From Acetobacteraceae bacterium (GTDB taxonomy: Bacteria; Pseudomonadota; Alphaproteobacteria; Acetobacterales; Acetobacteraceae), in contig JALHQB010000002.1 of the NCBI GenBank assembly GCA_022842185.1, forward strand, positions 79,496 to 143,495: 64,000 nt of DNA, read 5' to 3'. The notes beneath the pieces are model-generated. The model saw nothing but the letters and a program-made list of their open reading frames with translations. It did not search any database and was not told the origin of the DNA. Numbering within the stretch: the stretch's first letter is position 1; each line of letters starts with the position of its first letter. A program made the translations under genes and the position numbers. Shown one piece after another: positions 7,914-16,336 of this stretch.

Positions 7914-9161
7914 TCACGCGAAGGCGAAATCCGCCGCAGCCAGGCTCGCCACGTTCATGATGGTGATCGTGTTGTCCTGGTTGACCACGATGCGGCTGTC
8001 GAGGCCGTCGCCCTTCCCATCGAAGTCGCCGACGCTGATCTCAAGCGCATCGAAGCTCATGAAGGGTGCGGACAGGACGATCATGTCCTTGCCCTGCTCG
8101 AAATCCCGGATGATGTCGTGACCGTTCGACTGACCGAAGATGAACAGGTCTCGGCCCGTCACGACAAATGTGCCGATCACTGTCCCATCGCCCCACATCT
8201 CATCGTCGCTGTCGGCCCCGCTGATAAGGGTGTCATCGCCGCATTCCACGTAGCCGGCCAGCGAACTGCCATCTCCGTAAAGAACGTTGCGGGTGCCGTT
8301 TGATCCCCCGATCAAAAGATCGTCCCCACCGCCCGCGACGAAGCCGAGGTCAGCATCGCCGACAAGAACATTCGTGGCCCCTTCACCGCCGAGCAGCGTG
8401 TCATCCCCGCAGGCCATGCTTTCGGTCGCCTGACCATCACCATACAGGCGGTTCTCGGCCCCGTTCGATCCCCCGATCAGCAGGTCGTTCCCGCTCTGCG
8501 CCGGGCTGGTGAGGCCCATCCCGTCGCCATAGAACTCGTTGGTGGCGCCGTCCCCGCCGATCAGCGTGTCGTCCCCACCGCGTGCGTTCATCGAAAGGTT
8601 GCCATCGCCGACGGCATGGTTGAAGGCGCCGTTCGCGCCCCCGATGATCAGATCGCTTCCAGCTATGGCATCGAAAGCAACGGCATTCGCATCGCCAAGC
8701 ATGTAGTTGGTGGCGCCATCTCCGCCCACCAGCGTGTCATCGCCGCCGACCGCTGAATGGGCGACGATATTGGCATCGCCATGGATATAGTTGACCGCCG
8801 CGCCATGTCCTCCGACCAGCACGTCGTTTCCACCGCGCGCGCTCATGCTCAGGTTCCAGGCACCGTCCCCGTACATGTGCGTCAGCGCGTCCACGCCGCC
8901 GAACAGCAGGTCATCCCCACCCCGCGCATTGCCGGAGAGATCCCGACCCGCGTCACCGTTGATCTCGCTGTACCGACCCATGCCGCCGGCGGGGCCAAAG
9001 AGCGTGTCATTGCCACCGCTTGACGAGTCGAGGAGGTTCCACCGCGCATCGCCGAACATGGCGTTATTCTCACCATCCACGCCGAACAGGACTTGGTCTC
9101 CGCCTGCCGCGCTGCCCGTCAGATCAAGATATGTGTCACCGACCGTCTCGATGGGTTCCAT
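7914..9161 (-). CDS. RTX-like calcium-binding repeat protein, about 11 repeats of 28 residues
   Basis: A 415-residue acidic Gly/Asp/Asn-rich protein built almost entirely of repeats of the form GGDDTLxGGxGATNxxxGDG plus 8-10 variable residues, about 28 residues per unit, from residue 20 to about 340. The GGxDxLxGG core is a degenerate RTX nonapeptide, normally a calcium-binding parallel beta-roll. Alternate units differ consistently (TL-GGDGATN versus LLIGGSNGAEN), suggesting duplication of a two-unit block. The C-terminus (GHDIIRDFEQGKDMIVLSA and ending ADFAFA) resembles the secretion end of serralysin and RTX proteins exported by type I systems. There is no N-terminal signal peptide and no enzymatic domain. 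ATG 9161 was preferred over 9209 because the repeats follow directly. No type I secretion genes are nearby. Confidence 0.8.
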   Translation of the reverse strand: MEPIETVGDTYLDLTGSAAGGDQVLFGVDGENNAMFGDARWNLLDSSSGGNDTLFGPAGGMGRYSEINGDAGRDLSGNARGGDDLLFGGVDALTHMYGDGAWNLSMSARGGNDVLVGGHGAAVNYIHGDANIVAHSAVGGDDTLVGGDGATNYMLGDANAVAFDAIAGSDLIIGGANGAFNHAVGDGNLSMNARGGDDTLIGGDGATNEFYGDGMGLTSPAQSGNDLLIGGSNGAENRLYGDGQATESMACGDDTLLGGEGATNVLVGDADLGFVAGGGDDLLIGGSNGTRNVLYGDGSSLAGYVECGDDTLISGADSDDEMWGDGTVIGTFVVTGRDLFIFGQSNGHDIIRDFEQGKDMIVLSAPFMSFDALEISVGDFDGKGDGLDSRIVVNQDNTITIMNVASLAAADFAFA

Positions 9162-9650
9162 GTTGCGCCCCGTTTTTTCGGTGCCGCAATCTGTATCACC
9201 CGTCACCAACAGCCGTTAATTTCGTGTAATCACAGTTTCTTGAAGCGCGTCATGGGCGTTCATGCCGAGAATTATAGTAACCAGAAGTAGAGATCTGGAA
9301 AGGATCATCGTCATTTCGATTGTTTTCTTCCACGCATTCCTCGCCACGATCGCGATGGCCGTCACCGCCATGCCGCGACAGGGCACATCACGCATCCTGG
9401 CGCCAGCGGCACCCTTGTCTGGGGTTCGCCGTCAACCGCGATCCAAGCGCCCCGCCCCTGTCCGTACGCCTCGAGCCATGGCCCGCCATGCCGGGTGGCG
9501 ATACCATGGCTCCTCGTGCAAAGCGCCGATGGAGGTCCAGATCGTGAATTCCCTCCCAGATTCGCGCCCCCCGGTGCAGCATTCCTCCGGACCCGACGGC
9601 CGGCGCAGTTGCAGTTTTGCGGCGCGGCCCAGAACCAACCGAGGCGGCGC
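9162..9650. other. Divergent intergenic region between the RTX-like and GGDEF-like genes
   Basis: Roughly 490 bases. The part at 9215-9330 is clearly richer in A+T than the surroundings and probably holds the promoter of the RTX-like gene. From 9340 to 9650 composition returns to high GC. A 130-codon plus-strand frame (9262-9654) and a 96-codon minus-strand frame (9362-9652) exist but have no recognisable domain, signal peptide or ribosome site, and neither is called. Confidence 0.4.
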
Positions 9651-10490
9651 ATGAAGATACTGCTGTGGAACCTGTCCCAGCTCGGCGTGGTGCTGTTGTC
9701 GCTCGCCGCCCTTGTCGTCGCCTGGCGCGCCGGTTCGACGTGGCTTCATGACGGTCGGCGCTTCGGCAATGCGCTGCTCGGTGCCGCGGCGGTGCTGTTG
9801 GGTGCCGCCGCCGCCGTCCTCGAGTACCGCGCCGGCCCGTCCGCCGGGCTGCTGTCGTGGCTGCGGCTGCCTGCGGCCATGGCGCTGCCGGTCATGTTCA
9901 TCATCCTGCTGCGGGCCCTGCGCCGTCGCGACGCCATCGCCCTGTCCACGGCGCGCGACGCCCCCTTCGATCACGCCACGGGCCTGCCCAATCACGCGCT
10001 GCTGCTGCGCCAGATCGTCCCTGCCCTCGCCCGCAGCCGGCGGGAGGGATCTTCCGCGATCATCCTGGTGACCGGCATCGACGGCTTCGCCGCCGTCCAG
10101 GACCGCCACGGCCCCGGCGCGGCGGCCGAGATGCTGCGCAGCCTGGCGACGATCCTGGCCGATGCCACGCGCGCGGGCGACCTGTCGGGCCATGTCGAGC
10201 CTGCCGTGCTGGGCACGCTGCTGCCCGCCGCCACCGGGGAAGCGGCGGAACGCATCGCCAACCGGCTGCGCAGCCTCGCCTCCGAACGGCTGGTCGATCC
10301 GGAGATGAGCGGGCGGCGGCCGACGGTCAGCGTGGGCATCGCCGTGGTCGGGGACGGTGTCGAACCCGCGGCACTGGAGGAGGCGATCTCCTCCGCTCTG
10401 TCGGCCTACCGCATGGCGCGGGATGCGGGCGGCGACCAGCTGCGCCTGGCGCCCGAACCCCCGGCCCGTTCCGCGGGCGTGCCCGCCTGA
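9651..10490 (+). CDS. Membrane-anchored protein with degenerate GGDEF domain
   Basis: A 279-residue protein with two or three N-terminal hydrophobic segments (about 3-23, 41-57, 73-90) and a cytoplasmic GGDEF-like domain (about 105-268). Fold landmarks are present: DHATGLPNHALLLRQI (the DxLTGLPNR block), ILVTGIDGFAAVQDRHG (the metal-Asp strand, Asp144), PTVSVGIAVV and AYRMARDAGGDQL. The signature loop, however, reads SGHVEPAVLGTLLP at about residues 179-192 instead of GGDEF, so cyclic-di-GMP synthesis is very unlikely. It may act as a c-di-GMP or GTP sensor or be vestigial. Start ATG 9651 follows GAGGCGGCGC, a weak ribosome site. The gene is isolated, between the divergent RTX-like gene and the DsbA-family gene. 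Confidence 0.75.
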   Translation: MKILLWNLSQLGVVLLSLAALVVAWRAGSTWLHDGRRFGNALLGAAAVLLGAAAAVLEYRAGPSAGLLSWLRLPAAMALPVMFIILLRALRRRDAIALSTARDAPFDHATGLPNHALLLRQIVPALARSRREGSSAIILVTGIDGFAAVQDRHGPGAAAEMLRSLATILADATRAGDLSGHVEPAVLGTLLPAATGEAAERIANRLRSLASERLVDPEMSGRRPTVSVGIAVVGDGVEPAALEEAISSALSAYRMARDAGGDQLRLAPEPPARSAGVPA

Positions 10491-10566
10491 CCCTGCCAGG
10501 GCGCGGCAGCGCCACCCGCACATGGCGGCGGTGACACCGGCACGGGCGCTGCCGTAGGATGGCGCT

Positions 10567-11226
10567 GTGAACCTCCTTGTCCCCCCGCGCGCACGCCTTC
10601 AGATCGAGGTCGTCTTCGACCTGGTCTGCCCCTGGTGCTACCTCGGCACACGACGGTTGCGCCGTGCGCTGCGGGCGCGGCCCGACATTCTCGTGGACAT
10701 CATCTGGCGGCCCTTCCTGCTGAACCCGGACATCCCTTCGGCGGGTCTGCCGCGCCAAGAATTCCTCACCCGCAAATTCGGCGGTGAGGAACGCGCCCGC
10801 CGCCTGCACGCGACCATCGCCGAACTCGGCCTGGCCGAGGGCGTGCCCTTCCGCTTCGACCGCATCCGCCGGATGCCCTCCAGCCTCGATGCCCATCGGC
10901 TCGTCCGCTTCGCGGCGCGTGAGGGGCTGGGCGACGCCATGGTCGATACGCTGTTCCACGGCCACTTCGCCGAAGGGGCTGATCTGGGCCATGCGGACAC
11001 GCTCGTGGAATTGGGCGCGCGCGTCGGGCTCGATGGCGCGTCGATCCGCCACTTTCTCGAATCGGCGTCGGATTCGGACGCGGTGCATGCCGAGAATCTT
11101 CGCGCCCACCGTCTCGGCATCAATGGCGTCCCGTGCTTCGTCGTCGCAGGCCGCCACGCCATCGCCGGGGCGCAGGAACCCGAGGTGTTGGAACGGCTTC
11201 TCGACGTCGCGCTTGTCGAGGCGTGA
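10567..11226 (+). CDS. DsbA family (FrnE-like) thiol oxidoreductase
   Basis: A 219-residue cytoplasmic protein of the DsbA/FrnE/2-hydroxychromene-2-carboxylate isomerase superfamily. The CPWC active site lies in FDLVCPWCYLGTRRL (about residues 19-33), followed by the helical insertion. The C-terminal thioredoxin half ends INGVPCFVVAGRHAIAGAQEPE, where the cis-proline after Val is as expected. There is no signal peptide, unlike periplasmic DsbA, which fits FrnE-type disulfide isomerases and chaperones. The start is GTG at 10567, preceded by GGATG at short range; no better ATG exists upstream. The gene follows the GGDEF-like gene by 76 bases and precedes tRNA-Val. Substrates are not predictable. 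Confidence 0.9.
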   Translation: MNLLVPPRARLQIEVVFDLVCPWCYLGTRRLRRALRARPDILVDIIWRPFLLNPDIPSAGLPRQEFLTRKFGGEERARRLHATIAELGLAEGVPFRFDRIRRMPSSLDAHRLVRFAAREGLGDAMVDTLFHGHFAEGADLGHADTLVELGARVGLDGASIRHFLESASDSDAVHAENLRAHRLGINGVPCFVVAGRHAIAGAQEPEVLERLLDVALVEA

Positions 11227-11293
11227 ACAAAAATCCCGAGGGTCTTGCGCGGTCGGCGCACCACGGTTAAGGAGGCGGCCCCGCCGGGACGGG

Positions 11294-11369
11294 GGGCGCA
11301 TAGCTCAGTGGTATGAGCGCCTGCTTGACACGCAGGAGGTCCGTGGTTCGATCCCACGTGCGCCCACCA
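11294..11369 (+). tRNA. tRNA-Val(GAC)
   Basis: A 76-nt tRNA with encoded CCA. The acceptor GGGCGCA pairs with TGCGCCC, the discriminator is A (11366) and CCA is at 11367-11369. Anticodon stem CCTGC/GCAGG encloses TTGACAC with anticodon GAC at 11327-11329. The T arm is CGTGG-TTCGATC-CCACG. All stems pair without mismatch. It is followed immediately by an intrinsic terminator. Confidence 0.97.
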
Positions 11370-11374
11370 TTTTC

Positions 11375-11408
11375 GGATCGAGGCTGCGCCTCGATCCTCG
11401 CGTTTTTT
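11375..11408 (+). terminator. Rho-independent terminator of tRNA-Val
   Basis: A perfect 10-bp stem (GGATCGAGGC pairing with GCCTCGATCC) with a TGC loop, followed after four bases by six T residues at 11403-11408. It begins nine bases after the tRNA discriminator base, as expected for a tRNA transcription terminator. Confidence 0.9.
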
Positions 11409-11412
11409 GTCC

Positions 11413-11515
11413 CTCAGGCGGCGGGCGGGCCACATCCGTCGCCCTTGCCTTCGCGCCAAGCACTGATGTTCCAGACCATAGGTCGGTCGGGGCGCGGTCG
11501 CGCTGTGCGCTCCTG
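11413..11515. repeat. Copy 1 of a 103-bp imperfect tandem repeat
   Basis: First copy of a non-coding direct repeat, beginning CTCAGGCGGCGGGCGGGCC and ending GCGCTCCTGG. It shares more than 85 percent identity with the copy at 11524-11625, including an identical core CCTTGCCTTCGCGCCAAGCA and the following CTGATGTTCCA. One single-base insertion distinguishes the 5' part. It lies directly after the tRNA-Val terminator. No gene is encoded and the spacing is wrong for CRISPR. Confidence 0.85.
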
Positions 11516-11523
11516 GATCTCGG

Positions 11524-11625
11524 CTCAGACGGCGGGAGGCCACATCCGTGGCCCTTGCCTTCGCGCCAAGCACTGATGTTCCAGGCCATAGGTCGGCCTC
11601 GGCGCGGTTGCGCCGTGCGCTCCTA
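11524..11625. repeat. Copy 2 of a 103-bp imperfect tandem repeat
   Basis: Second copy, offset by 110-111 bases from the first, beginning CTCAGACGGCGGGAGGCC and ending GCGCTCCTAG. Differences from copy 1 are scattered substitutions (for example CCAGGCC against CCAGACC), showing that the duplication is not recent. Possible nature: a dispersed intergenic element present twice, or a structured RNA; copy number elsewhere in the genome is unknown. Confidence 0.85.
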
Positions 11626-12023
11626 GCGCATGCACGGCCTCGGGTCGTTGTGCTTGGTGATCACGAGGCAACCAGCATCCACGCTGTGCCTCCCCCGACT
11701 GCGAAGCGGCACCGTGCCCCGACCGCCACGCAGCCCCGGAACCGACGATGGCGCGCCTGACGGCGCTCAATACCTACCGGTGCGACCGCAAAGGAACTCT
11801 GCCCCTCTCGGCCCCAGCGCCAATTTCAAGGTGTCCAGAGGCCTTGAGGCCTTTGGCGGGGTGGTTTGGAGGGGCAGCGCCCCTCCATTCTTCCCACCCT
11901 CACGTCATCAGACGAGGCCGTTCGCATCAGTCACGCGCAGGATGAGGCGCGCTCAAGCAACGGCGCAGGGCGTCTCGCACCAGCACCGTCCGACGCAAGA
12001 CGCTCGAAGCCCATCGCCGCGGC
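11626..12023. other. Intergenic region after the tandem repeat, nothing recognised
   Basis: About 400 bases of ordinary high-GC sequence between the repeat and the stop of the beta-barrel gene. Short open frames occur on both strands but none has a ribosome site, domain or codon pattern like its neighbours. No T-tract terminator for the minus-strand gene was seen. Confidence 0.4.
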
Positions 12024-12815
12024 TCAGAACCGGTAGCGAAAGCCCAGTACGAAGGAATTCGCGCCTTCATACACACCGTTATAGGTGCCGAAGATGCCGC
12101 TGCGGTGCATGTAGCGCAGCGCGAGTTCGTATTGCGGATATTCCGGCAGCGCGAAGGTGATTTCAGGAGAGAAGAAGTTCAGCCAGGCCGACTGGTTCGG
12201 CTCCGGCCTCGCATCGGTGCCGCGCTCGACCTGCGGCAGGCGGGTCACGAAATCCGGGCCCATCGACAGGCCGACGGTCGTGTAAACATAGTTGCTCCAC
12301 GGAAACCCGTCGTAGCGCAGATACGCCGCCGCCCAGAACTCGCCGCCTTCGGTGTCGCCGAAGCGATAGGCGCTGCCGGCTTCCAGATCGACCATGAAGA
12401 AGCGCCAGAAGCGCGCGACGCGATACTGTACGGCGCCGCCGACCAGCGTGTCGTCGCCCCAGGATCCGGTCCAGGGCGACACGATCAGGTCGCGCAGCTT
12501 GCCATCGGCCACCGACGATCCGACGAACAGCGTGGCCGACCACGGCCGCGCATCGGCCAACGCACGGGCGCGATCCGCTGGGGACAAATGCGACAGGTCC
12601 ATCGTGGTGCCGGCCAGGGCTGCGGTCGCGGCCGCCGGCGCGCTGATCGGGCCGGGCACCGGCGCGGGCTCGGACACCACAGGGGCCGCTGCGGCCGGTA
12701 TCGCCTGCTGGCGCGGCGTCTGCGTGCGATCGGGCGGCGGGCCACCGGCCACGAGAAGAAAGGCTACGGCCGCCAGGGAAGCCAGGCGGGCCGGCCGGGA
12801 ATACGCAACGATCAT
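12024..12815 (-). CDS. Outer-membrane beta-barrel protein, distantly PagL-like
   Basis: A 263-residue predicted outer-membrane protein. An N-terminal signal (MIVAYSRPARLASLAAVAFL, then LVAGG) is followed by a Pro/Ala-rich linker to about residue 70. Amphipathic strands then run from about residue 90 to the C-terminus, which ends FVLGFRYRF with the terminal aromatic typical of BamA-assembled barrels. Near the end, YMHRSGIFGTYNGVYEG has an H-x-S pair with a Glu 11 residues after the Ser, reminiscent of the His-Ser-Glu triad of the lipid A 3-O-deacylase PagL, though spacing differs by one. I use the ATG at 12815; a GTG at 12827 is possible and neither has a good ribosome site. It lies 71 bases downstream of mfd. 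Function is otherwise unassigned. Confidence 0.65.
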   Translation of the reverse strand: MIVAYSRPARLASLAAVAFLLVAGGPPPDRTQTPRQQAIPAAAAPVVSEPAPVPGPISAPAAATAALAGTTMDLSHLSPADRARALADARPWSATLFVGSSVADGKLRDLIVSPWTGSWGDDTLVGGAVQYRVARFWRFFMVDLEAGSAYRFGDTEGGEFWAAAYLRYDGFPWSNYVYTTVGLSMGPDFVTRLPQVERGTDARPEPNQSAWLNFFSPEITFALPEYPQYELALRYMHRSGIFGTYNGVYEGANSFVLGFRYRF

Positions 12816-12855
12816 AGGGGAGGGCACCTTGGACGGATCGCTACCGGATTACGGC

Positions 12856-12881
12856 CCGGCAGCCCCGCTGGCAACTGCCGG
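12856..12881. terminator. Inverted repeat after mfd, possible weak terminator
   Basis: CCGGCAG and CTGCCGG form a 7-bp stem with a 12-base loop in the gap between the mfd stop (12887) and the beta-barrel gene. No T-tract follows on the minus strand, so termination would be inefficient or the hairpin may be chance in this GC-rich sequence. Confidence 0.3.
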
Positions 12882-12886
12882 TACCC

Positions 12887-15800
12887 TCACGCCGCCTTGG
12901 CGCGCCGCACCAGACGCGAGAGCGTGACAAGCAAGTCGCGCGCTGCCTTCACGCGCTGCGGCAGGTCCATCTCCCGCAGCAGGGCCAGTTTGTGGTCCGG
13001 CCGCAGCTTCACCTGGCCCTTCTGCGCCGTCACCCAGGCCACCAGCCCGCCCGGGTCGGCAAAGCGATTGCCACGGAAGGACAGCACGACGCCCTTGGGC
13101 CCGGCATCGAGCTTCTCGACGCCCGCTTCGCGGCACAGCCGCTTGATCGACACGACCTGGAGCAGGTTCTCCACTTCCGGCGGCACCGGCCCGAAGCGGT
13201 CGGCGAGTTCCGCGCCCATCGCGTCCGTCTCGCCATCCGAGGCCAGCGACCCGATACGGCGGTACAGCCCCAGCCGAACCGGAAGGTCGGTGACGTAGGT
13301 CTCCGGGATCAGCACCGGCAGGCCAAGGTTGATCTGTGGCGTCCAGTCGCGTTCGGACCCAGCGCCATCCTTGTCCTGCCCCGCCTTGATGTCGGCGACG
13401 GCTTCTTCCAGCATCTGCTGGTACAATTCGATGCCGACCTCGCGGATCTGGCCGGACTGTTCCTCGCCGAGCAGGTTGCCTGCCCCGCGGATGTCGAGGT
13501 CATGCGAGGCCAGCGTGAAGCCGGCGCCGAGGTTGTCCAGCGTCTGCATCACCTCCAGCCGCTTTTCCGCCGCCGCCGAAAGCCGGTGCGATTGCGGCCA
13601 GGTCAGATACGCATAGCCGCGCTGCTTGCCGCGCCCGACGCGGCCGCGGATCTGGTACAGCTGCGCCAGTCCGAACATGTCCGCGCGATGGATCAGCAGC
13701 GTGTTCACCGCCGGCATGTCCAACCCGCTTTCGATAATGTTCGTCGCCAGCAGTACGTCATGCTTGCCGTCGCCGAATTCGGTCATCACCCGTTCAAGCT
13801 CGGTCGGGCTGATGCGGCCATGGGCGGTCACCACGCGGGCCTCGGGCACGATCTCGGTCAGGCGTTCGGCGACCTTGGCCATGTCCTCGATGCGCGGCAC
13901 CACGCAGAACACCTGGCCGCCGCGGAAGCGTTCGCGCTGGATCGCCTCCCGCAGCACCACCGGGTCCCAGGGCATGATGAAGGTGCGCACGGCCAGCCGA
14001 TCGACCGGTGGCGTGGCGATGATGCTCATCTCCCGCACCCCGGTCAGCGCCAACTGCAAGGTGCGCGGGATGGGCGTGGCCGTCAGCGTCAGCACATGCA
14101 CGTCGGTCTTGAGCGACTTCAGCGCTTCCTTGTGCTTGACGCCGAAATGCTGCTCCTCATCGACGATGACCAGGCCGAGGTCGGCGAATTCGATCCCCTT
14201 CGCCAGCAGCGCATGCGTACCGACGACGACGCTGATCGACCCGTCCTTCAGCCCGGCGCGCACCTCGGTCGCTTCCTTCGCCGTGACCATGCGCGACAAT
14301 TGCGCGACACGGATCGGGAAGCCCTCGAAGCGCGCGGTGAAGGTGCGCGCGTGCTGGCGCGCCAGCAGCGTCGTCGGCACCACCACCGCGACCTGCGAGC
14401 CCGACATCGCGCTGACGAAGGCTGCACGCAGCGCGACCTCGGTCTTGCCGAAGCCGACATCCCCGCAGATCAGCCGATCCATCGGCCGGCCGGCGGACAG
14501 ATCCTCCAGCACATCGGCGATGGCGCGGGATTGGTCCTCGGTCTCGGCAAAGGGGAAGCGGGCGCAGAATTCGTCCCACAGCCCTTCGGGCGGCGTGGCC
14601 AGCGTGCCGTCCTTCATCCGGCGCATCGCGGCGGTGCGGATCAGCTCGCCCGCCATGTCGCGGATGCGCGACTTGGCCTTGGCCTTCCGATTCTGCCAGG
14701 ACACGCCGCCGAGCTTGTCCAGCGCGACGCCGGCCGTCTCGGTGCCAAAGCGCGACAGGATCTCGATGTTCTCGACTGGCACGAACAGCCGGTCCCCGCC
14801 GTCATAGGTCAGCCGCAGGCAGTCATGCGGTGCACCGGACACCTCGATGGTGGTCAGGCCCTCATACCGGCCGATGCCGTGATCCTGGTGCACCACCAGG
14901 TCGCCCTCCGCGATCTCGGTGGCGTCCGCGATGAACTGGTCGGCGCGGCGGCGCCGGCGCGGCGGGCGGGCGATGCGTTCGCCCAATATGTCCTGCTCGG
15001 CGGTGACCGCGATGCCATCGGCGACAAAGCCGCGTTCCAGCCCCATCACCACCAGGGCGACGACGCCATCCGGCAGCGCCCGCGCCGCCTTCCAGTCCTC
15101 GGCGCTCGCAGCGGCGATGTTGTTCTCGCGCAGCAGGTTGCCCAGCCGTTCGCGCGACCCCTTGGTCCAGGCCGCCAGCAGCGGTCGCCGCTTCGCCTTC
15201 ACCTGGGCGGCGGCCAGGCCGGCATAGGCAGTGAACACATTCTCCCCCGCCGCGCGCGCCTCGGTCAGCAGCGGTCCGGGGCGGCCGCCGGCTTCGATCC
15301 CCTGCCCGCCTTCCGCCCCGCCGGTGAAGGGGCTGAACAGCAGCACAGGGCCGCCGGACAGCATCTCGGCCCAGCCCTGCGGGTCCAGATGCAGCGTATC
15401 GGGCGGTGCGGGACGGTAGGGCACCTCCCCTTCCGCCACCCGCACCGGTACGCGGCGCGCCTGGTAATGGTCGGCCACCATCTCGAACCGCGCCCGCGCC
15501 ACGTCCTCGGCCTGGTGGTCGAGGCTGACCGAGGCACCCGGCAGATAGTCGAGCAGCGCCGCCATCCCGTCATGGAACAACCCGGCCCAGTGTTCCATGC
15601 CCGGATGCTTGCGGCCCGAACTGACCGAGACATAAAGCGGGTCCTCGGCCGCCGCCGCGCCGAACAGGTCGCGATAGGCGGACCGGAAGCGGCCGCGCGA
15701 TGCCTCGTCGAGGAACACTTCGCCGACCGGGCGCAGGCGCAGTTCCGGCACGACCTTGCCGCTGCGCTGCGTCGCGGTGTCGAAGCGGCGCATGTCCTCG

Positions 15801-16336
15801 ATCTCGTCGCCGAACATGTCCAGCCGCACCGGATCCGATTCGCCGGCCGGGTAGAGGTCCACGATGCCGCCGCGCACGGCGTATTCACCGTGCTCCATCA
15901 CCGTGCCGGTCCGATGGTAGCCATTCGATTCGAGGAAGGCCGTGAGCGCCTCCGGTTCGACGCGCCCGCCCTTCTTCAAGGTCATGGTCGCGCCTTCGAA
16001 GGTCGCCGGCGGCGGCACCTTCTGCGCGGCGGCATTCACCGTGGTCAGCAGGATGCGTGGGCGGCTGGGCGCCTCCAGCAACCGCGTCAGCGTCGCCACG
16101 CGCTCGGCGACAATCTCGGGGTTGGGCGAGACGCGGTCGTAGGGCAGGCAATCCCAGGCGGGGAAGCGCAGCACCTCCACCTCCGGTGCGAAGAAGCCGA
16201 TCGCGTCCGCCATGCGGGCCATGCGGGCATCGTCGCGGCAGATATGGACGACCGGCGTGTCGGTCTCCGCCCGGCGGCGACACAGCAGCAGGGCGTCGAA
16301 GCCCTCGGGGGCGCCATGGACCGTGACGGCCCTCAT
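12887..16336 (-). CDS. mfd: Transcription-repair coupling factor Mfd
   Basis: A 1149-residue DNA translocase that removes RNA polymerase stalled at lesions and recruits UvrA. Domain order is standard: UvrB-homology N-terminus (FAPEVEVLRFPAWDCLPYDRVSP), RNA-polymerase-interacting CarD-like domain (EGDLVVHQDHGIGRYEGL), and SF2 helicase with Walker A GDVGFGKTEVALRAAF and motif II DEEQHFG. Motif III TLTATPIPRTLQLAL and motif VI QIRGRVGRGKQRGYAYL are also present. The C-terminal TRCF domain ends near LVTLSRLVRRAKAA. ATG 16336 overlaps the stop of sdhE by four bases and was preferred to an upstream in-frame start at 16468 that would add 44 Arg-rich residues from within sdhE. The sdhE-mfd pair divergent from recG is a conserved alphaproteobacterial arrangement. 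Confidence 0.97.
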   Translation of the reverse strand: MRAVTVHGAPEGFDALLLCRRRAETDTPVVHICRDDARMARMADAIGFFAPEVEVLRFPAWDCLPYDRVSPNPEIVAERVATLTRLLEAPSRPRILLTTVNAAAQKVPPPATFEGATMTLKKGGRVEPEALTAFLESNGYHRTGTVMEHGEYAVRGGIVDLYPAGESDPVRLDMFGDEIEDMRRFDTATQRSGKVVPELRLRPVGEVFLDEASRGRFRSAYRDLFGAAAAEDPLYVSVSSGRKHPGMEHWAGLFHDGMAALLDYLPGASVSLDHQAEDVARARFEMVADHYQARRVPVRVAEGEVPYRPAPPDTLHLDPQGWAEMLSGGPVLLFSPFTGGAEGGQGIEAGGRPGPLLTEARAAGENVFTAYAGLAAAQVKAKRRPLLAAWTKGSRERLGNLLRENNIAAASAEDWKAARALPDGVVALVVMGLERGFVADGIAVTAEQDILGERIARPPRRRRRADQFIADATEIAEGDLVVHQDHGIGRYEGLTTIEVSGAPHDCLRLTYDGGDRLFVPVENIEILSRFGTETAGVALDKLGGVSWQNRKAKAKSRIRDMAGELIRTAAMRRMKDGTLATPPEGLWDEFCARFPFAETEDQSRAIADVLEDLSAGRPMDRLICGDVGFGKTEVALRAAFVSAMSGSQVAVVVPTTLLARQHARTFTARFEGFPIRVAQLSRMVTAKEATEVRAGLKDGSISVVVGTHALLAKGIEFADLGLVIVDEEQHFGVKHKEALKSLKTDVHVLTLTATPIPRTLQLALTGVREMSIIATPPVDRLAVRTFIMPWDPVVLREAIQRERFRGGQVFCVVPRIEDMAKVAERLTEIVPEARVVTAHGRISPTELERVMTEFGDGKHDVLLATNIIESGLDMPAVNTLLIHRADMFGLAQLYQIRGRVGRGKQRGYAYLTWPQSHRLSAAAEKRLEVMQTLDNLGAGFTLASHDLDIRGAGNLLGEEQSGQIREVGIELYQQMLEEAVADIKAGQDKDGAGSERDWTPQINLGLPVLIPETYVTDLPVRLGLYRRIGSLASDGETDAMGAELADRFGPVPPEVENLLQVVSIKRLCREAGVEKLDAGPKGVVLSFRGNRFADPGGLVAWVTAQKGQVKLRPDHKLALLREMDLPQRVKAARDLLVTLSRLVRRAKAA

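Noticed and set aside
9262..9654. 130-codon plus-strand frame before the GGDEF-like gene
   Set aside because: No ribosome site or recognisable domain; the second half is Arg/Pro/Ser-rich noise-like sequence, and the ATGA overlap with the next gene may be chance.
11305..11589. Minus-strand frame across tRNA-Val and the tandem repeat
   Set aside because: GARGIEPRTSCVSSRRSYH is an antisense-tRNA artefact, and the remainder comes from the duplicated non-coding repeat.
11413..11625. CRISPR array
   Set aside because: Only two copies, about 103 bases each with an eight-base gap, diverged from each other, and no cas genes.
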